64,000 bases of DNA from CBDDLD01 sp965230605 (GTDB lineage Bacteria > Bacteroidota > Bacteroidia > Flavobacteriales > Flavobacteriaceae), in the NCBI GenBank assembly GCA_965230605.1, contig CBDDLD010000004.1, positions 2,170,001-2,234,000 of the forward strand, read 5' to 3'. Under the pieces are notes generated by a model. It saw only the letters and a program-made list of their open reading frames with translations, had not been told where the DNA came from and did not search any database. The position numbers and the translations under genes were made by a program. Of the stretch, positions 15,923 to 24,971 are shown piece after piece. Each line of letters starts with the position of its first letter. Positions within the stretch are counted from its first letter, which is position 1.

Positions 15923-16638
15923 TACATGTTTTGGGTATAGTAGTTATAATCCTTAATCACCCGATTTACAAAGTCAATGGGTTTCTCTTTAGGTTCCACC
16001 TGCATAATCTTTACTAAACGATCATTGAGGTTAACAATAATATTATGATTCCCTTTGTATCTGGCCTCATCGTACAAGGTTTTAATCATTTGCATATCCT
16101 TATCATTAAGCATCGTGACCTGACTATATACAGGGACATAATCGAGAGGGATATCAACTGCGAGTGTATCGTTCACAGTAACCTTTTCTCGTTCAGTAAT
16201 CACTGTAGTTTTAGCTGCTATGTCCCCAATACGTTGCCCGTTTCCTTTTATTAGTATCGTTAATGCTGCACCTCCTCCAAATGTGATCGCAACATCAACT
16301 ATCCGGAGTATCCATCTAATAAAATAGTTAGCAAAACCAGGTTTAGATCCGTCAAGCATTACTACTCTGGTTTTCATAGCATATTTCCCAATAGTTTTCC
16401 CGTCCCAAAATGTTTCTAACAACACATAGTATAAAAAAGCAGGTAATGACACTAATAAATATATGGCCCATGCATCTCCAGGATCTAGATCTAAGGCACC
16501 AAGTAACAAATAAACACCTATGGTATATGCAAAGATGACAAGGCTATCAATAATATACCCCAACAAGCGATCTCCAATGCTGGCAATGTTTTGTCCAATA
16601 CCTACATTTTGAGCAGTTTCTATTTGAAATTGATTCAT
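15922..16638 (-). CDS. RDD-family membrane protein
   Basis: A 238-residue protein with an RDD domain in the first 150 residues: GDRLLGYIIDSLVIFA at the front, then helix 2 and the TIGKYAMKTRVV segment, then a third helix (VAITFGGGAALTILI). The C-terminal about 70 residues are soluble and helical (LNDKDMQMIKTLYDEARYKG, DFVNRVIKDYNYYTQ). Flavobacterial RDD proteins of this size are found beside SpoIIM/MoxR clusters, as here: the SpoIIM gene starts 36 bases away in the opposite direction. Function is unclear; RDD proteins have been linked to ion transport and envelope stress. Confidence 0.87.
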   Translation of the reverse strand: MNQFQIETAQNVGIGQNIASIGDRLLGYIIDSLVIFAYTIGVYLLLGALDLDPGDAWAIYLLVSLPAFLYYVLLETFWDGKTIGKYAMKTRVVMLDGSKPGFANYFIRWILRIVDVAITFGGGAALTILIKGNGQRIGDIAAKTTVITEREKVTVNDTLAVDIPLDYVPVYSQVTMLNDKDMQMIKTLYDEARYKGNHNIIVNLNDRLVKIMQVEPKEKPIDFVNRVIKDYNYYTQNM

Positions 16639-16674
16639 ATTTTCTTTTCTTTGAGAGCCTAAAGATTATGATGT

Positions 16675-17676
16675 ATGCGCGAAGCGGCTTTCGTAAAGCA
16701 AAATAAAGATAAATGGATAGAATTTGAAAGCGTTCTTGCAAATAATGCTAACATCAGTCCCGATCTGCTCTCTGATGTTTACATTGAGGTTACTGACCAT
16801 CTCAGTTATGCCAAAACGTTTTACAAAGGAAGTAATACAGAACGCTATTTGAATCAGATAGCGTCTAAAGCTCACCAAATTATTTACAAGACCAAAAAAG
16901 AACCGAAGAATAGGTTAATATCTTTTTTCAAGACTGAATTTCCATTAATGTTCTATAAGCATCATAGAGAGTTACTCATCGCCTTTCTTACATTCTCCCT
17001 GTTTGTATTCGTAGGAGCTTATTCAGCGGCCAATGAAGGCGATTTTGTGCGCTCATTTTTAGGAGATCGCTATGTAAATATGACTTTAGAGAATATTGAG
17101 AATGGAGATCCCATGGCTGTATACAAACAGCAAGGCGAGTTTAATATGTTTCTTGGTATTACATTGAATAACATTAAAGTGGCCCTATGGGCATTTGGCT
17201 TTGGGTTCTTATTAGGAGTAGGTACTCTGGTCATAATGATGCAAAACGGTATCATGCTAGGTAGCTTTCAATATTTCTTTTATGAGCAAGGCTTATTATG
17301 GGAATCTGCAAGAACAATCTGGATTCATGGCACTATTGAAATATCTGTAATCATCATTGCAGGTTGTGCTGGTTTAGTAGTTGGTAACGGTATATTATTT
17401 ACAGGCACATACACACGATTAGAATCCTTCACAAGAGGTGTTATTAACGGGCTCAAAATTTTAATTAGCACTATACCATTCTTTATTATTGCAGGTTTTC
17501 TTGAAGGTTTTGTAACACGACATACAGAAATGCCCGATTGGTTAGCTATTTTTATCATAAGTGCTTCATTAGCGCTCATCTTATTTTATTATGTGATTTA
17601 CCCCATAAGACTACATAAAAAACAACGACAATTATCTATTGAATCAATAGAAAAATCCTTGAATATTACTACATGA
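16675..17676 (+). CDS. SpoIIM (stage II sporulation protein M)-like membrane protein
   Basis: A 333-residue protein. About 100 soluble residues at the front are followed by the SpoIIM/DUF95 membrane core: the region from about residue 100 to 310 has five to six helices, with ITLNNIKVALWAFGFGFLLGVGT and WESARTIWIHGTIEISVIIIAGCAGLVVG as the family signature. The organism is not a spore former; in Bacteroidota this protein belongs to a conserved envelope cluster with MoxR and DUF58 proteins. It starts the plus-strand operon, and its stop overlaps the next start (ATGA). Confidence 0.88.
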   Translation: MREAAFVKQNKDKWIEFESVLANNANISPDLLSDVYIEVTDHLSYAKTFYKGSNTERYLNQIASKAHQIIYKTKKEPKNRLISFFKTEFPLMFYKHHRELLIAFLTFSLFVFVGAYSAANEGDFVRSFLGDRYVNMTLENIENGDPMAVYKQQGEFNMFLGITLNNIKVALWAFGFGFLLGVGTLVIMMQNGIMLGSFQYFFYEQGLLWESARTIWIHGTIEISVIIIAGCAGLVVGNGILFTGTYTRLESFTRGVINGLKILISTIPFFIIAGFLEGFVTRHTEMPDWLAIFIISASLALILFYYVIYPIRLHKKQRQLSIESIEKSLNITT

Positions 17677-18554
17677 AACAATATATAGAATTCAAAAAAC
17701 AACGCGACTTCAGTGATCTATTAACGGATACATTCGGATTCATAAGAAACGAGTTTAAACCTCTTATGAAGGCTCTTTTCAATATAGCAGGACCTGCAAT
17801 ATTACTCTTTCTTGCTTGCCTTGTACTTTACATGTATGTCACTGGTGATGTTTTTAATATTGATATTTACGGGACATCATCTTACAGTGACTTCAGCCCT
17901 TTTCTGGTGATAATTCTAGCACTAATGTATTTGGGATCTATGGTAATTGCTTATGTATTTGCAAGTTCTACAGTACTCTACTATATAAAATCGTATATCG
18001 ATAATAAAGGGGAAGTTAATCTCCAAGATGTAAGGCGTGAAGCTTACAGATCGTTTTGGGGCATCCTTGGACTTACAATCCTAAAATCAATTACACTCTT
18101 CTTTGCACTTTTATTGTGTGTGTTACCTGTATTTTATGTGATGGTTCCTATGATGATCGCATTAAGCATTTATGTATTTCAACCTAAACGCGGTGCCACA
18201 GATGCCTATAGTCACAGTTTTTATTTAGTAAATGAAGATTTCTGGTTATCTCTGGGAACTATTGTTGTTTTGGGAATTATTTTCTACGTACTTAATTTTG
18301 TATTTTCTTTACCAACACTGATATATACCTATGCGAAAATGGGTGTTTTTTCCGGTGAAATTGATCCCGCCAACTTTGGCAGTATGACTGACCCTGTGTA
18401 CATTCTTATCAATGTTTTAGCTACGTTATTCCAATACTTATTAAATCTCATTTTAATTGTAGGAGGCGCCTTTATCTATTTTCATCTTAATGAAAAGCGA
18501 AACTTTACCGGTACCTATGAACGTATCAATTCTATAGGAAATCCAGACGTCTAA
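17673..18554 (+). CDS. polytopic membrane protein of the MoxR/DUF58 cluster
   Basis: A 293-residue protein with about six hydrophobic segments (near residues 36-60, 83-108, 130-165, 185-215, 245-270), resembling DUF4013 or the membrane domain of glycerophosphodiester phosphodiesterases; it has no catalytic domain. A short cytosolic N-terminus (FKKQRDFSDLLTDTFGFIRNEFKPL) begins the protein, a pattern typical for such proteins. The start overlaps the SpoIIM stop by four bases and its own stop overlaps the next start, so it is part of one tight operon. Function unknown. Confidence 0.8.
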   Translation: MKQYIEFKKQRDFSDLLTDTFGFIRNEFKPLMKALFNIAGPAILLFLACLVLYMYVTGDVFNIDIYGTSSYSDFSPFLVIILALMYLGSMVIAYVFASSTVLYYIKSYIDNKGEVNLQDVRREAYRSFWGILGLTILKSITLFFALLLCVLPVFYVMVPMMIALSIYVFQPKRGATDAYSHSFYLVNEDFWLSLGTIVVLGIIFYVLNFVFSLPTLIYTYAKMGVFSGEIDPANFGSMTDPVYILINVLATLFQYLLNLILIVGGAFIYFHLNEKRNFTGTYERINSIGNPDV

Positions 18555-19291
18555 TGCGCCCATACATCATTTTCATCATATTGATCTTTACTTGTGGTAT
18601 ATGCTTTGCTCAGCATATAGAAGAAGACGTATTGTATGATGACTCTGATGTGAAAGAACAAAGCATCTCTGAAGAAAGCCTAGAAAGCTATAAGTCTGAT
18701 AAGGACTTTAACTATATCGAAGAAGAAAACGATAATGAAAGTGCTTGGGAAAAATTTAAAGCCTGGTTAAGAAATATCCTTACAAAGTTTTGGGAAGCTA
18801 TTTTTGGTGTCGGTTCGGCATCAGGGTTTTTGTATTTTGTATTCCGTATCCTCCCCTATATTCTTCTTGGTATTTTGGTGTACTTATTAGTGCGTTTCTT
18901 CTTAAAGGTCAATTCTAATGCAGTAGTTACTGCTTCAAAAGAGAAAGGCTCCATCTCTTACAGTGAAGAAGAAGAGATTATAAAAACCCAGGATATTCCA
19001 GCTTTAATAAAAGATGCTATCCGTAATAAGAACTATCGCCTTGCCATCAGGTATTATTACTTGTTTGTATTAAAACAGCTTACTGATCATGATATCATAG
19101 CATGGCAGGCACAAAAAACCAATGAAGATTATATTAAAGAGTTAAATACGCTTTCAATACGATCCGATTTTGAAAATATTACCAGAATTTATGATTATGT
19201 CTGGTATGGTGAATTTGATGTGGACAACTACAAGTTTGAAGCATTAAAAATTCCTTTTGAAAAACTGAGTAAATCCATTTCGAAAACTTGA
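18554..19291 (+). CDS. DUF4129-domain membrane protein
   Basis: A 245-residue protein with a signal peptide (IIFIILIFTCGICFAQ), an acidic periplasmic part (about 18-60), a single transmembrane region (about 92-115) and a cytosolic C-terminal DUF4129 domain (DAIRNKNYRLAIRYYYLFVLKQLTDHDII, then the ARTNEDYI-like AQKTNEDYIKEL and YDYVWYGEFDVD). DUF4129 is typical of the C-terminal part of proteins linked to transglutaminase and MoxR/DUF58 systems. The TAATG overlap with the upstream gene and the TTG start of the next gene inside its stop show coupling. Confidence 0.86.
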   Translation: MRPYIIFIILIFTCGICFAQHIEEDVLYDDSDVKEQSISEESLESYKSDKDFNYIEEENDNESAWEKFKAWLRNILTKFWEAIFGVGSASGFLYFVFRILPYILLGILVYLLVRFFLKVNSNAVVTASKEKGSISYSEEEEIIKTQDIPALIKDAIRNKNYRLAIRYYYLFVLKQLTDHDIIAWQAQKTNEDYIKELNTLSIRSDFENITRIYDYVWYGEFDVDNYKFEALKIPFEKLSKSISKT

Positions 19292-20508
19292 GTAAAAAAG
19301 GCAAATTATATATAGGACTATTTATACTTGTCATCATATCTATTGTGGTGTTGGAGCTAAACAAGCCAAAGCAGGTGAATTGGTTTCCGTCATATGCCAC
19401 ACACCATAAAATTCCTTTTGGATCCTATGTGTTTAACGATCAAATTCAAAATTTAGCAAAGGATGTTATTGCTGTAGACCGCCCACCATATGAATACTTA
19501 AGGGACAATGCATCTATCAAAGGCACTTATTTCTTTTACAACAATGGTATTTCATTTGGAGAAGAAGAACTAAATGCACTTCTAGATTGGACCAGAGACG
19601 GAAATACCTTATTTATTGCTTCTTCAGACTTTGAGTATAATATTTTAGATACTTTAAATCTAGATACTAGGGTCATCAGTACACTTAATAATTTTGACAG
19701 AGATTATAATGTAAAACTAGTTAATCCGAAACTCGATAAAGGTGACACCTATGGTTTTGATAAAGCCACTAGTCTATTTTATTTTAATAAAGTAGATACG
19801 GCAAACACTAGAGTTATTGGCACAATAAAAGCAGCACTAGATGATAACGATGAAGAACCGTTAATAAATGTCGTCAAACAACCTTATGGTAAAGGTGAGA
19901 TCGTTTTAAGTACATTCCCTCAAGCATTAACCAACTACTTTATTCTAAATAATCCTAATCAAGATTATGTAGCAGGATTATTATCCTATATAGATATGGA
20001 TAGCCCTATATACTTGGACAACCACTATAAATCGGGAAAAGTATTCTATACCTCTCCCATGTATTTATTTTTAAACACTAAAGAGCTTAAATGGGCCTAT
20101 TACATTGTACTTATAGGTGCCTTAATTTATATCATTTTTGAAGGTAAACGCAAACAGCGTGCTATTCCCATTATAAAACCCCTGAAAAATCAAACGGTAG
20201 AGTTCACAAGAACTATTGCTAATATGTATTATGAAAGAGGAAAACATAAAGAGTTAGCAGAACATAAAATACAGCATTTTTTAGAGTATGTAAGAACACA
20301 ACTGCATCTTAGGACATCGGAGATAGACCAAAGCTTTATTAAAAATCTAGCAGCAAGGAGCAATAATACTATAGAAGACACAAAAAAATTGCTTGAAACA
20401 ATACATAGTTACAACAATAAATCTAGCATTAACAAAATAGAACTTGAGCGTTTAAATACGCTAATTGAAAATTTTAAATCTCGTAACCAATGGAAAATGA
20501 AGAGTTAA
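19288..20508 (+). CDS. DUF4350-domain protein
   Basis: A 406-residue protein with an N-terminal helix (about 5-22), a periplasmic DUF4350 domain (about 60-240; EELNALLDWTRDGNTLFIASSDF and KQPYGKGEIVLSTFP are the GATase-like core without catalytic Cys) and a second helix near 270-290 followed by a cytosolic helical tail. It begins at TTG 19288, which overlaps the TGA of the DUF4129 gene; no ATG is available nearby. DUF4350 proteins accompany MoxR and DUF58 in Flavobacteriia. Its last 19 bases overlap the moxR start. Confidence 0.85.
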   Translation: MSKKGKLYIGLFILVIISIVVLELNKPKQVNWFPSYATHHKIPFGSYVFNDQIQNLAKDVIAVDRPPYEYLRDNASIKGTYFFYNNGISFGEEELNALLDWTRDGNTLFIASSDFEYNILDTLNLDTRVISTLNNFDRDYNVKLVNPKLDKGDTYGFDKATSLFYFNKVDTANTRVIGTIKAALDDNDEEPLINVVKQPYGKGEIVLSTFPQALTNYFILNNPNQDYVAGLLSYIDMDSPIYLDNHYKSGKVFYTSPMYLFLNTKELKWAYYIVLIGALIYIIFEGKRKQRAIPIIKPLKNQTVEFTRTIANMYYERGKHKELAEHKIQHFLEYVRTQLHLRTSEIDQSFIKNLAARSNNTIEDTKKLLETIHSYNNKSSINKIELERLNTLIENFKSRNQWKMKS

Positions 20509-21485
20509 ACAACGATATTGATTTTAATAGTAGAATCCCTCTGGAAGGTCTCAAAAATGCTGTTGAAGGCATAAAAACTGAATTAAGGAAAGTTATTATT
20601 GGCCAAGACAATTTTGTAGAACAACTTATTGTGGCATTACTAGCTGATGGACATGTTCTTATTGAAGGTGTTCCGGGTATTGCAAAAACCGTAACTGCAA
20701 AGTTGTTTGCCAAAGTTTTAAAAACGGGCTTTAGTCGTATTCAATTTACACCAGATTTAATGCCTAGTGATGTTTTGGGAACCTCAATTTTAAATATGAA
20801 AACTTCTGAGTTTGAGTTTAAAAAGGGGCCTATATTTTCAAACATTGTACTCATTGATGAGATCAATAGAGCGCCAGCCAAAACACAAGCTGCTTTATTT
20901 GAAACTATGGAAGAGCGTCAGGCCACAATTGATGGTATCACCTATCAATTTGAACCCCCATTTATGGTTTTAGCAACTCAAAACCCTATTGAACAAGAAG
21001 GGACATATGCCTTACCTGAAGCTCAGTTAGATCGATTTATTTTCAAAATAAAAGTAGATTACCCTAATCTAGAAGAGGAAATAAAAATTATTGAAACGCA
21101 CCATCAGCGTAAAGGAAGTGCACCTGAGGCCTCAGTAAATGCTATTTTAGACACCAAATCTCTGGCGGAATATAGAGCAAAAACACAAGAGATTATTGTT
21201 GAGGAAAAAATTATAAAATACATTGCTGAAATTGTTTCTAAAACAAGGAATCACCCACACTTATACCTCGGAGGATCTCCAAGAGCATCTATCGCTATTC
21301 TCAATTCAGCAAAGGCATTTGCAGCAATTAATGGTAGGGATTTTGTAACTCCCGAAGATGTTAAAAAGGCTTTAGCTCCTGTTCTAAATCATAGAATTAT
21401 ATTAACTCCAGAACGCGAAATGGAAGGCATGACTACAGAAAACGTGATTGAAATGATTATACAATCTATAGAAATACCAAGGTAA
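20490..21485 (+). CDS. MoxR-family AAA+ ATPase
   Basis: A 331-residue cytosolic ATPase. Walker A is EGVPGIAKTVTAK (about residue 57), Walker B is IVLIDEINRAPAKTQAALFETMEE (about 118, containing the DE pair), and sensor 1 and the arginine region follow (VLATQNPIEQEGTYALPEAQLDRF). The lid domain carries GGSPRASIAIL. MoxR proteins act as chaperone-like ATPases for von Willebrand-type partners; here the partner should be the DUF58 protein encoded next, one base after the stop. Part of the RDD/SpoIIM/DUF4129/DUF4350 cluster. Confidence 0.93.
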   Translation: MENEELNNDIDFNSRIPLEGLKNAVEGIKTELRKVIIGQDNFVEQLIVALLADGHVLIEGVPGIAKTVTAKLFAKVLKTGFSRIQFTPDLMPSDVLGTSILNMKTSEFEFKKGPIFSNIVLIDEINRAPAKTQAALFETMEERQATIDGITYQFEPPFMVLATQNPIEQEGTYALPEAQLDRFIFKIKVDYPNLEEEIKIIETHHQRKGSAPEASVNAILDTKSLAEYRAKTQEIIVEEKIIKYIAEIVSKTRNHPHLYLGGSPRASIAILNSAKAFAAINGRDFVTPEDVKKALAPVLNHRIILTPEREMEGMTTENVIEMIIQSIEIPR

Positions 21486-21486
21486 T

Positions 21487-22818
21487 TTGAAGTTTTTCAA
21501 ATCATTATATATACATCGACAGTTCTATATTTACTTGACTGTAATATCTGTATGTTTCTTATTATCATACTGGATACAGGCTCTTTTTGGTATTGCATGG
21601 ATATTAGTGGTTATTCTAGCCGTATTATTTTTTACAGATATTCTCATATTATATAGCTCTAAAAATGCTATAGAAGCACGCCGCATATTACCTGATAAAT
21701 TTTCCAATAGTGATCCCAATCCGGTACCCATTACCATATCTAATACCTATGCATTTACTATTTTCATAGATATTATAGATGAATTACCTATTCAATTCCA
21801 AAAGCGGGATTTTATCCACAAATCACAATTAGCATCAAAACAGGTATATAACTTTGACTATAGTGTTAGACCTGTTGATCGTGGCGAGTATTATTTTGGT
21901 CATCTAAATGTATTATGTTCATCCATTCTAAGAATTGTTAAAAGGCGCTATAGGTTTCAGAACGAGCAAATGGTAATGGTATATCCTTCTATTATTCAAA
22001 TGCAGAAATATGATTTCCTGGCTATAAGTAATTCGCTAACAGAAATCGGATTAAAAAAGATACGACGCATTGGTAACACTTCTGAGTTTGAACAAATAAA
22101 AGAATATGTTATTGGTGATGATTTTAGAACTATTAATTGGAAAGCTACAGCTAAGCATGCACAATTAATGGTGAATCAATATCAGGACGAAAAATCACAA
22201 CCTATCTATTCTGTGATCGATACTGGGCGTGTAATGAAAATGCCATTTAATGAGCTTAAGCTCTTAGATTATGCTATTAATTCTACTTTAGCATTCAGTA
22301 ATGTAGCACTTAAAAAACACGATAAAGTAGGACTAATCTCTTTTTCAAAAAAAATAGATACATTCTTACCTGCTATACATAAACTCACCTATTTAAATCG
22401 TATTCTGGAGAGCTTATATAACATAGAGACACAGTTTACCGACAGTGATTTTGGTTTGCTATATGCACAGTTAAAACGAAAAGTTACACACCGTAGCCTC
22501 TTATTACTCTACACTAATTTTGAACACTTAAGTGGTTTGAAACGTCAATTGCCTTACTTACAAGCCATATCAAAAAAGCATCTGTTGGTGGTCATTATGT
22601 TTAAAAATACTGAACTAGATACTATAATAGCTGAAGACGCTGAAAATTTACAGGCTATTTACCATAAGACAATCGCAGAAAAGTTTGACTATGAAAAACG
22701 TTTAATGGTAAAAGAATTACAAAAACATGGTATACAGTCTATATTAACAGAGCCAGAGAAGCTTACCATTAATACCATTAATAAGTATTTAGAGATTAAA
22801 GCAAGAGGCTTATTATAG
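21487..22818 (+). CDS. DUF58-domain protein, MoxR partner
   Basis: A 443-residue protein with two N-terminal helices (about 15-55) and a cytosolic or periplasmic soluble part containing DUF58: the signature REYVIGDDFRTINWKATAKH-like stretch (KEYVIGDDFRTINWKATAKH here, about 203-222) and a von Willebrand A-like region (PIYSVIDTGRVM, DKVGLISFSKKI). It starts at TTG 21487, one base after the MoxR stop; no ATG lies near. DUF58 proteins bind their MoxR ATPase and are thought to control an envelope process. It ends the operon. Confidence 0.88.
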   Translation: MKFFKSLYIHRQFYIYLTVISVCFLLSYWIQALFGIAWILVVILAVLFFTDILILYSSKNAIEARRILPDKFSNSDPNPVPITISNTYAFTIFIDIIDELPIQFQKRDFIHKSQLASKQVYNFDYSVRPVDRGEYYFGHLNVLCSSILRIVKRRYRFQNEQMVMVYPSIIQMQKYDFLAISNSLTEIGLKKIRRIGNTSEFEQIKEYVIGDDFRTINWKATAKHAQLMVNQYQDEKSQPIYSVIDTGRVMKMPFNELKLLDYAINSTLAFSNVALKKHDKVGLISFSKKIDTFLPAIHKLTYLNRILESLYNIETQFTDSDFGLLYAQLKRKVTHRSLLLLYTNFEHLSGLKRQLPYLQAISKKHLLVVIMFKNTELDTIIAEDAENLQAIYHKTIAEKFDYEKRLMVKELQKHGIQSILTEPEKLTINTINKYLEIKARGLL

Positions 22819-22934
22819 TTAAACTACAATTCATCCATATTTTTATACAATTGGGTATTTCTTATTATTTATCCTCATGAGCTTGTTAGATATTTGAATC
22901 ATCAAACAACGAACAATTATTTAATTAAGTCATC

Positions 22935-23354
22935 ATGAAAACATTAACATTAACAATCGTATTAGTTCTAACATCATTTTTAGGATTAAGTCAAAACGAG
23001 AAAGGTCAAAGTATCACAGTTACTATTGAAAATGTGCAAAACAACAACGGAAAGGTTTTATTTGCTTTGCATACCAAGTCTACATTTATGAAAGGACAAG
23101 GCGTAGACAATTTAGAAACAACTATTAAAGATGGTAAAGTCTCTGTAACTTTTAAAAATGTAAAGCCTGGAGAGTATGCTATTCTAGCATTACATGACGA
23201 GAACGAAAACAACCAAATGGATTTTGAAACTAGTGGAATGCCAAAAGAAGCCTATGGTACTTCAAACAATCCAATGTTCTTTGGTCCACCACAATACGAA
23301 GAAGCAAAATTTACGGTTAGCGACAAAGATTTAACATTGAATATTCGCTTCTAA
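22935..23354 (+). CDS. DUF2141-domain secreted protein
   Basis: A 139-residue protein with a clear signal peptide (MKTLTLTIVLVLTSFLGLSQ) and a beta-rich DUF2141 domain in the rest: TVTIENVQNNNGKVLFALH, VKPGEYAILALHDENEN and the acidic DENENNQMDFETSGMPKE segment that resembles a calcium-binding loop. Function is not established; members are periplasmic or surface proteins. It is a single gene, convergent with dps. Confidence 0.87.
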   Translation: MKTLTLTIVLVLTSFLGLSQNEKGQSITVTIENVQNNNGKVLFALHTKSTFMKGQGVDNLETTIKDGKVSVTFKNVKPGEYAILALHDENENNQMDFETSGMPKEAYGTSNNPMFFGPPQYEEAKFTVSDKDLTLNIRF

Positions 23355-23378
23355 AAACAATCACATCATCAATCAAAA

Positions 23379-23400
23379 AAGGCTGCCGATAGGCAGCCTT
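23379..23400. terminator. terminator between DUF2141 gene and dps
   Basis: AAGGCTGCC (23379-23387) and GGCAGCCTT (23392-23400) form a perfect 9-bp stem with loop GATA. The A run to its left gives the U tail for dps on the minus strand; it also closes the plus-strand gene. Confidence 0.8.
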
Positions 23401-23406
23401 ACTATA

Positions 23407-23892
23407 TTATACGGTTTCTCCCAACCAAGCTTTCATCATCCATACGGTCTTTTCTTGCTCAGTTATAAAATCACTCATCATAGAGTTTGTACCTTCATCA
23501 TTCAGGTCATCAGATTTATTCAAAATATCACGTTCAAGTTTTAATAGTTCTGTAAGAGAATCAACAATTAGTCCAACAGCCTTTTCATCTAGTGAGATAT
23601 TTTTACCTATAGGAACCTTAGAGTTTAAGTTATAATCTTCAAACGTATGCAAAGGTGTTGCTCCTAAAGTTAATATGCGTTCAGCAATTTCATCAACTTT
23701 CACATTGGCATCGTTATACAATTCTTCAAACTTCATATGCAGGTCAAAAAACGCGCGCCCCTTAATGTTCCAATGTATGCCTCGTAAATTTTGATAATAG
23801 GTCTGAAAATTAGCCAAAAGTATATTTAAATCTTCTGCTAATTCTTTTGTTTTGTTGGTATCTAAACCTATACTATTTAACATCATAATCAT
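23407..23892 (-). CDS. dps: Dps-family DNA-protection ferritin
   Basis: A 161-residue ferritin-like protein. The intersubunit ferroxidase ligands are clear: HWNIKGRAFFDLHMKFEELYNDA with the first His, the Asp and the Glu in the standard spacing, and the partner His in the preceding helix (LRGIH). Dps stores iron using hydrogen peroxide and coats DNA in stationary phase. It is divergent from oxyR with a 99-base gap, the usual arrangement for peroxide control. The start is ambiguous between three Met codons (23892, 23886, 23883); the last gives MLNSIGL, the common family start. Confidence 0.92.
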   Translation of the reverse strand: MIMMLNSIGLDTNKTKELAEDLNILLANFQTYYQNLRGIHWNIKGRAFFDLHMKFEELYNDANVKVDEIAERILTLGATPLHTFEDYNLNSKVPIGKNISLDEKAVGLIVDSLTELLKLERDILNKSDDLNDEGTNSMMSDFITEQEKTVWMMKAWLGETV

Positions 23893-23910
23893 CTATTTTT
23901 TTCTATAACA

Positions 23911-23918
23911 CAAATTTA
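23911..23918 (-). promoter_or_regulatory. -7 promoter box of dps
   Basis: On the minus strand the sequence reads TAAATTTG, an exact TAnnTTTG match, about 20 bases before the dps start. OxyR would be expected to bind just upstream, between the box and the oxyR start; I cannot pick out its site with confidence. Confidence 0.5.
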
Positions 23919-23991
23919 TTGATGAATAAACTCTTAACTACTATAGATTTTATTAATAGTTTTTATATTTTTATAGTCAAAATAAATACTT

Positions 23992-24930
23992 ATGACAATC
24001 ACCCAATTACAATATACCTTGGCAATTGCTGAACACAAGAATTTTACAAAAGCAGCAGAAAAGTGTTTTGTTACACAACCGACACTTAGTACTCAAATTC
24101 AGAAGCTTGAAGAGGAACTCGATGTTTTAATCTTTGACAGAAGTAAAAAACCCATAGAATTAACAGATGTGGGACGAAAGATTGTACTCCAAGCTAGAAA
24201 TATTGTTAATGAAGCAGACAGAATTAAAGATATTGTAGATCAGCAAAAAGGATTTATAGGTGGCGAGTTTAAACTCGGCATTATACCTACTATAATGCCT
24301 ACGTTACTGCCTATGTTTCTTAAAAATTTCATTAAGAAGTATCCGAAAGTAAAACTTAAAATAGAAGAGCTCACTACTGAAGAGATCATTACCAGAATTA
24401 ATGATGGTCACTTAGATGCTGCCATAGCAGCTACCCCCTTAGAAATAGAGAATATCAAAGAGCGACCGCTTTATTACGAGCCTTTTGTAGCCTACATTCC
24501 TCAAAGTCACCGGTTAAAGGATAAAAAGAAAATTGAAGTCGCAGATTTGGAAATAGATGATATGCTACTCTTAGAAGATGGTCATTGTTTTAGAGATGGT
24601 GTCATCAACTTATGTAAGACATTTAAAGACCAAGTAGATGATCATTTTCAATTAGAAAGTGGAAGTATCGAAACACTTATAAAACTTTCAAATGAGGGTA
24701 TGGGCATGACTTTAATGCCTTATATGCATACGCTAGATATTAAAGAGAAAACAAGTAATAATTTACGTCATTTTGTGGAACCTTCTCCAGCCCGAGAAGT
24801 AAGCATTATATACCATAAAAGTGAGCTGAAAATGCAAATTATTGATGCGCTTCACAGTGTAATTTCTGGTGTCATAAGAGGTGCTATCGCGTTTTCTAAC
24901 GTGGAGATTATAAGTCCGTTACCTAAATAA
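23992..24930 (+). CDS. oxyR: OxyR-type LysR-family peroxide sensor
   Basis: A 312-residue LysR-type regulator. The N-terminal winged helix-turn-helix is standard (TLAIAEHKNFTKAAEKCFVTQPTLSTQIQKLE). In the effector domain the segment LLEDGHCFRDGVINLC (about residues 192-207) carries both redox Cys residues of OxyR in the family spacing, so it should form a disulphide on oxidation by hydrogen peroxide and then activate its targets. The neighbouring divergent dps is the obvious target. A terminator follows directly after the stop. Confidence 0.93.
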   Translation: MTITQLQYTLAIAEHKNFTKAAEKCFVTQPTLSTQIQKLEEELDVLIFDRSKKPIELTDVGRKIVLQARNIVNEADRIKDIVDQQKGFIGGEFKLGIIPTIMPTLLPMFLKNFIKKYPKVKLKIEELTTEEIITRINDGHLDAAIAATPLEIENIKERPLYYEPFVAYIPQSHRLKDKKKIEVADLEIDDMLLLEDGHCFRDGVINLCKTFKDQVDDHFQLESGSIETLIKLSNEGMGMTLMPYMHTLDIKEKTSNNLRHFVEPSPAREVSIIYHKSELKMQIIDALHSVISGVIRGAIAFSNVEIISPLPK

Positions 24931-24931
24931 A

Positions 24932-24953
24932 AAAGCGGCTATGAAGCCGCTTT
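24932..24953. terminator. bidirectional terminator
   Basis: AAAGCGGCT (24932-24940) and AGCCGCTTT (24945-24953) pair perfectly around ATGA, with an A run on the left and T bases on the right. It serves oxyR and the convergent Met-rich outer-membrane protein gene. Confidence 0.8.
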
Positions 24954-24971
24954 CATATGTAAATACCTTTA

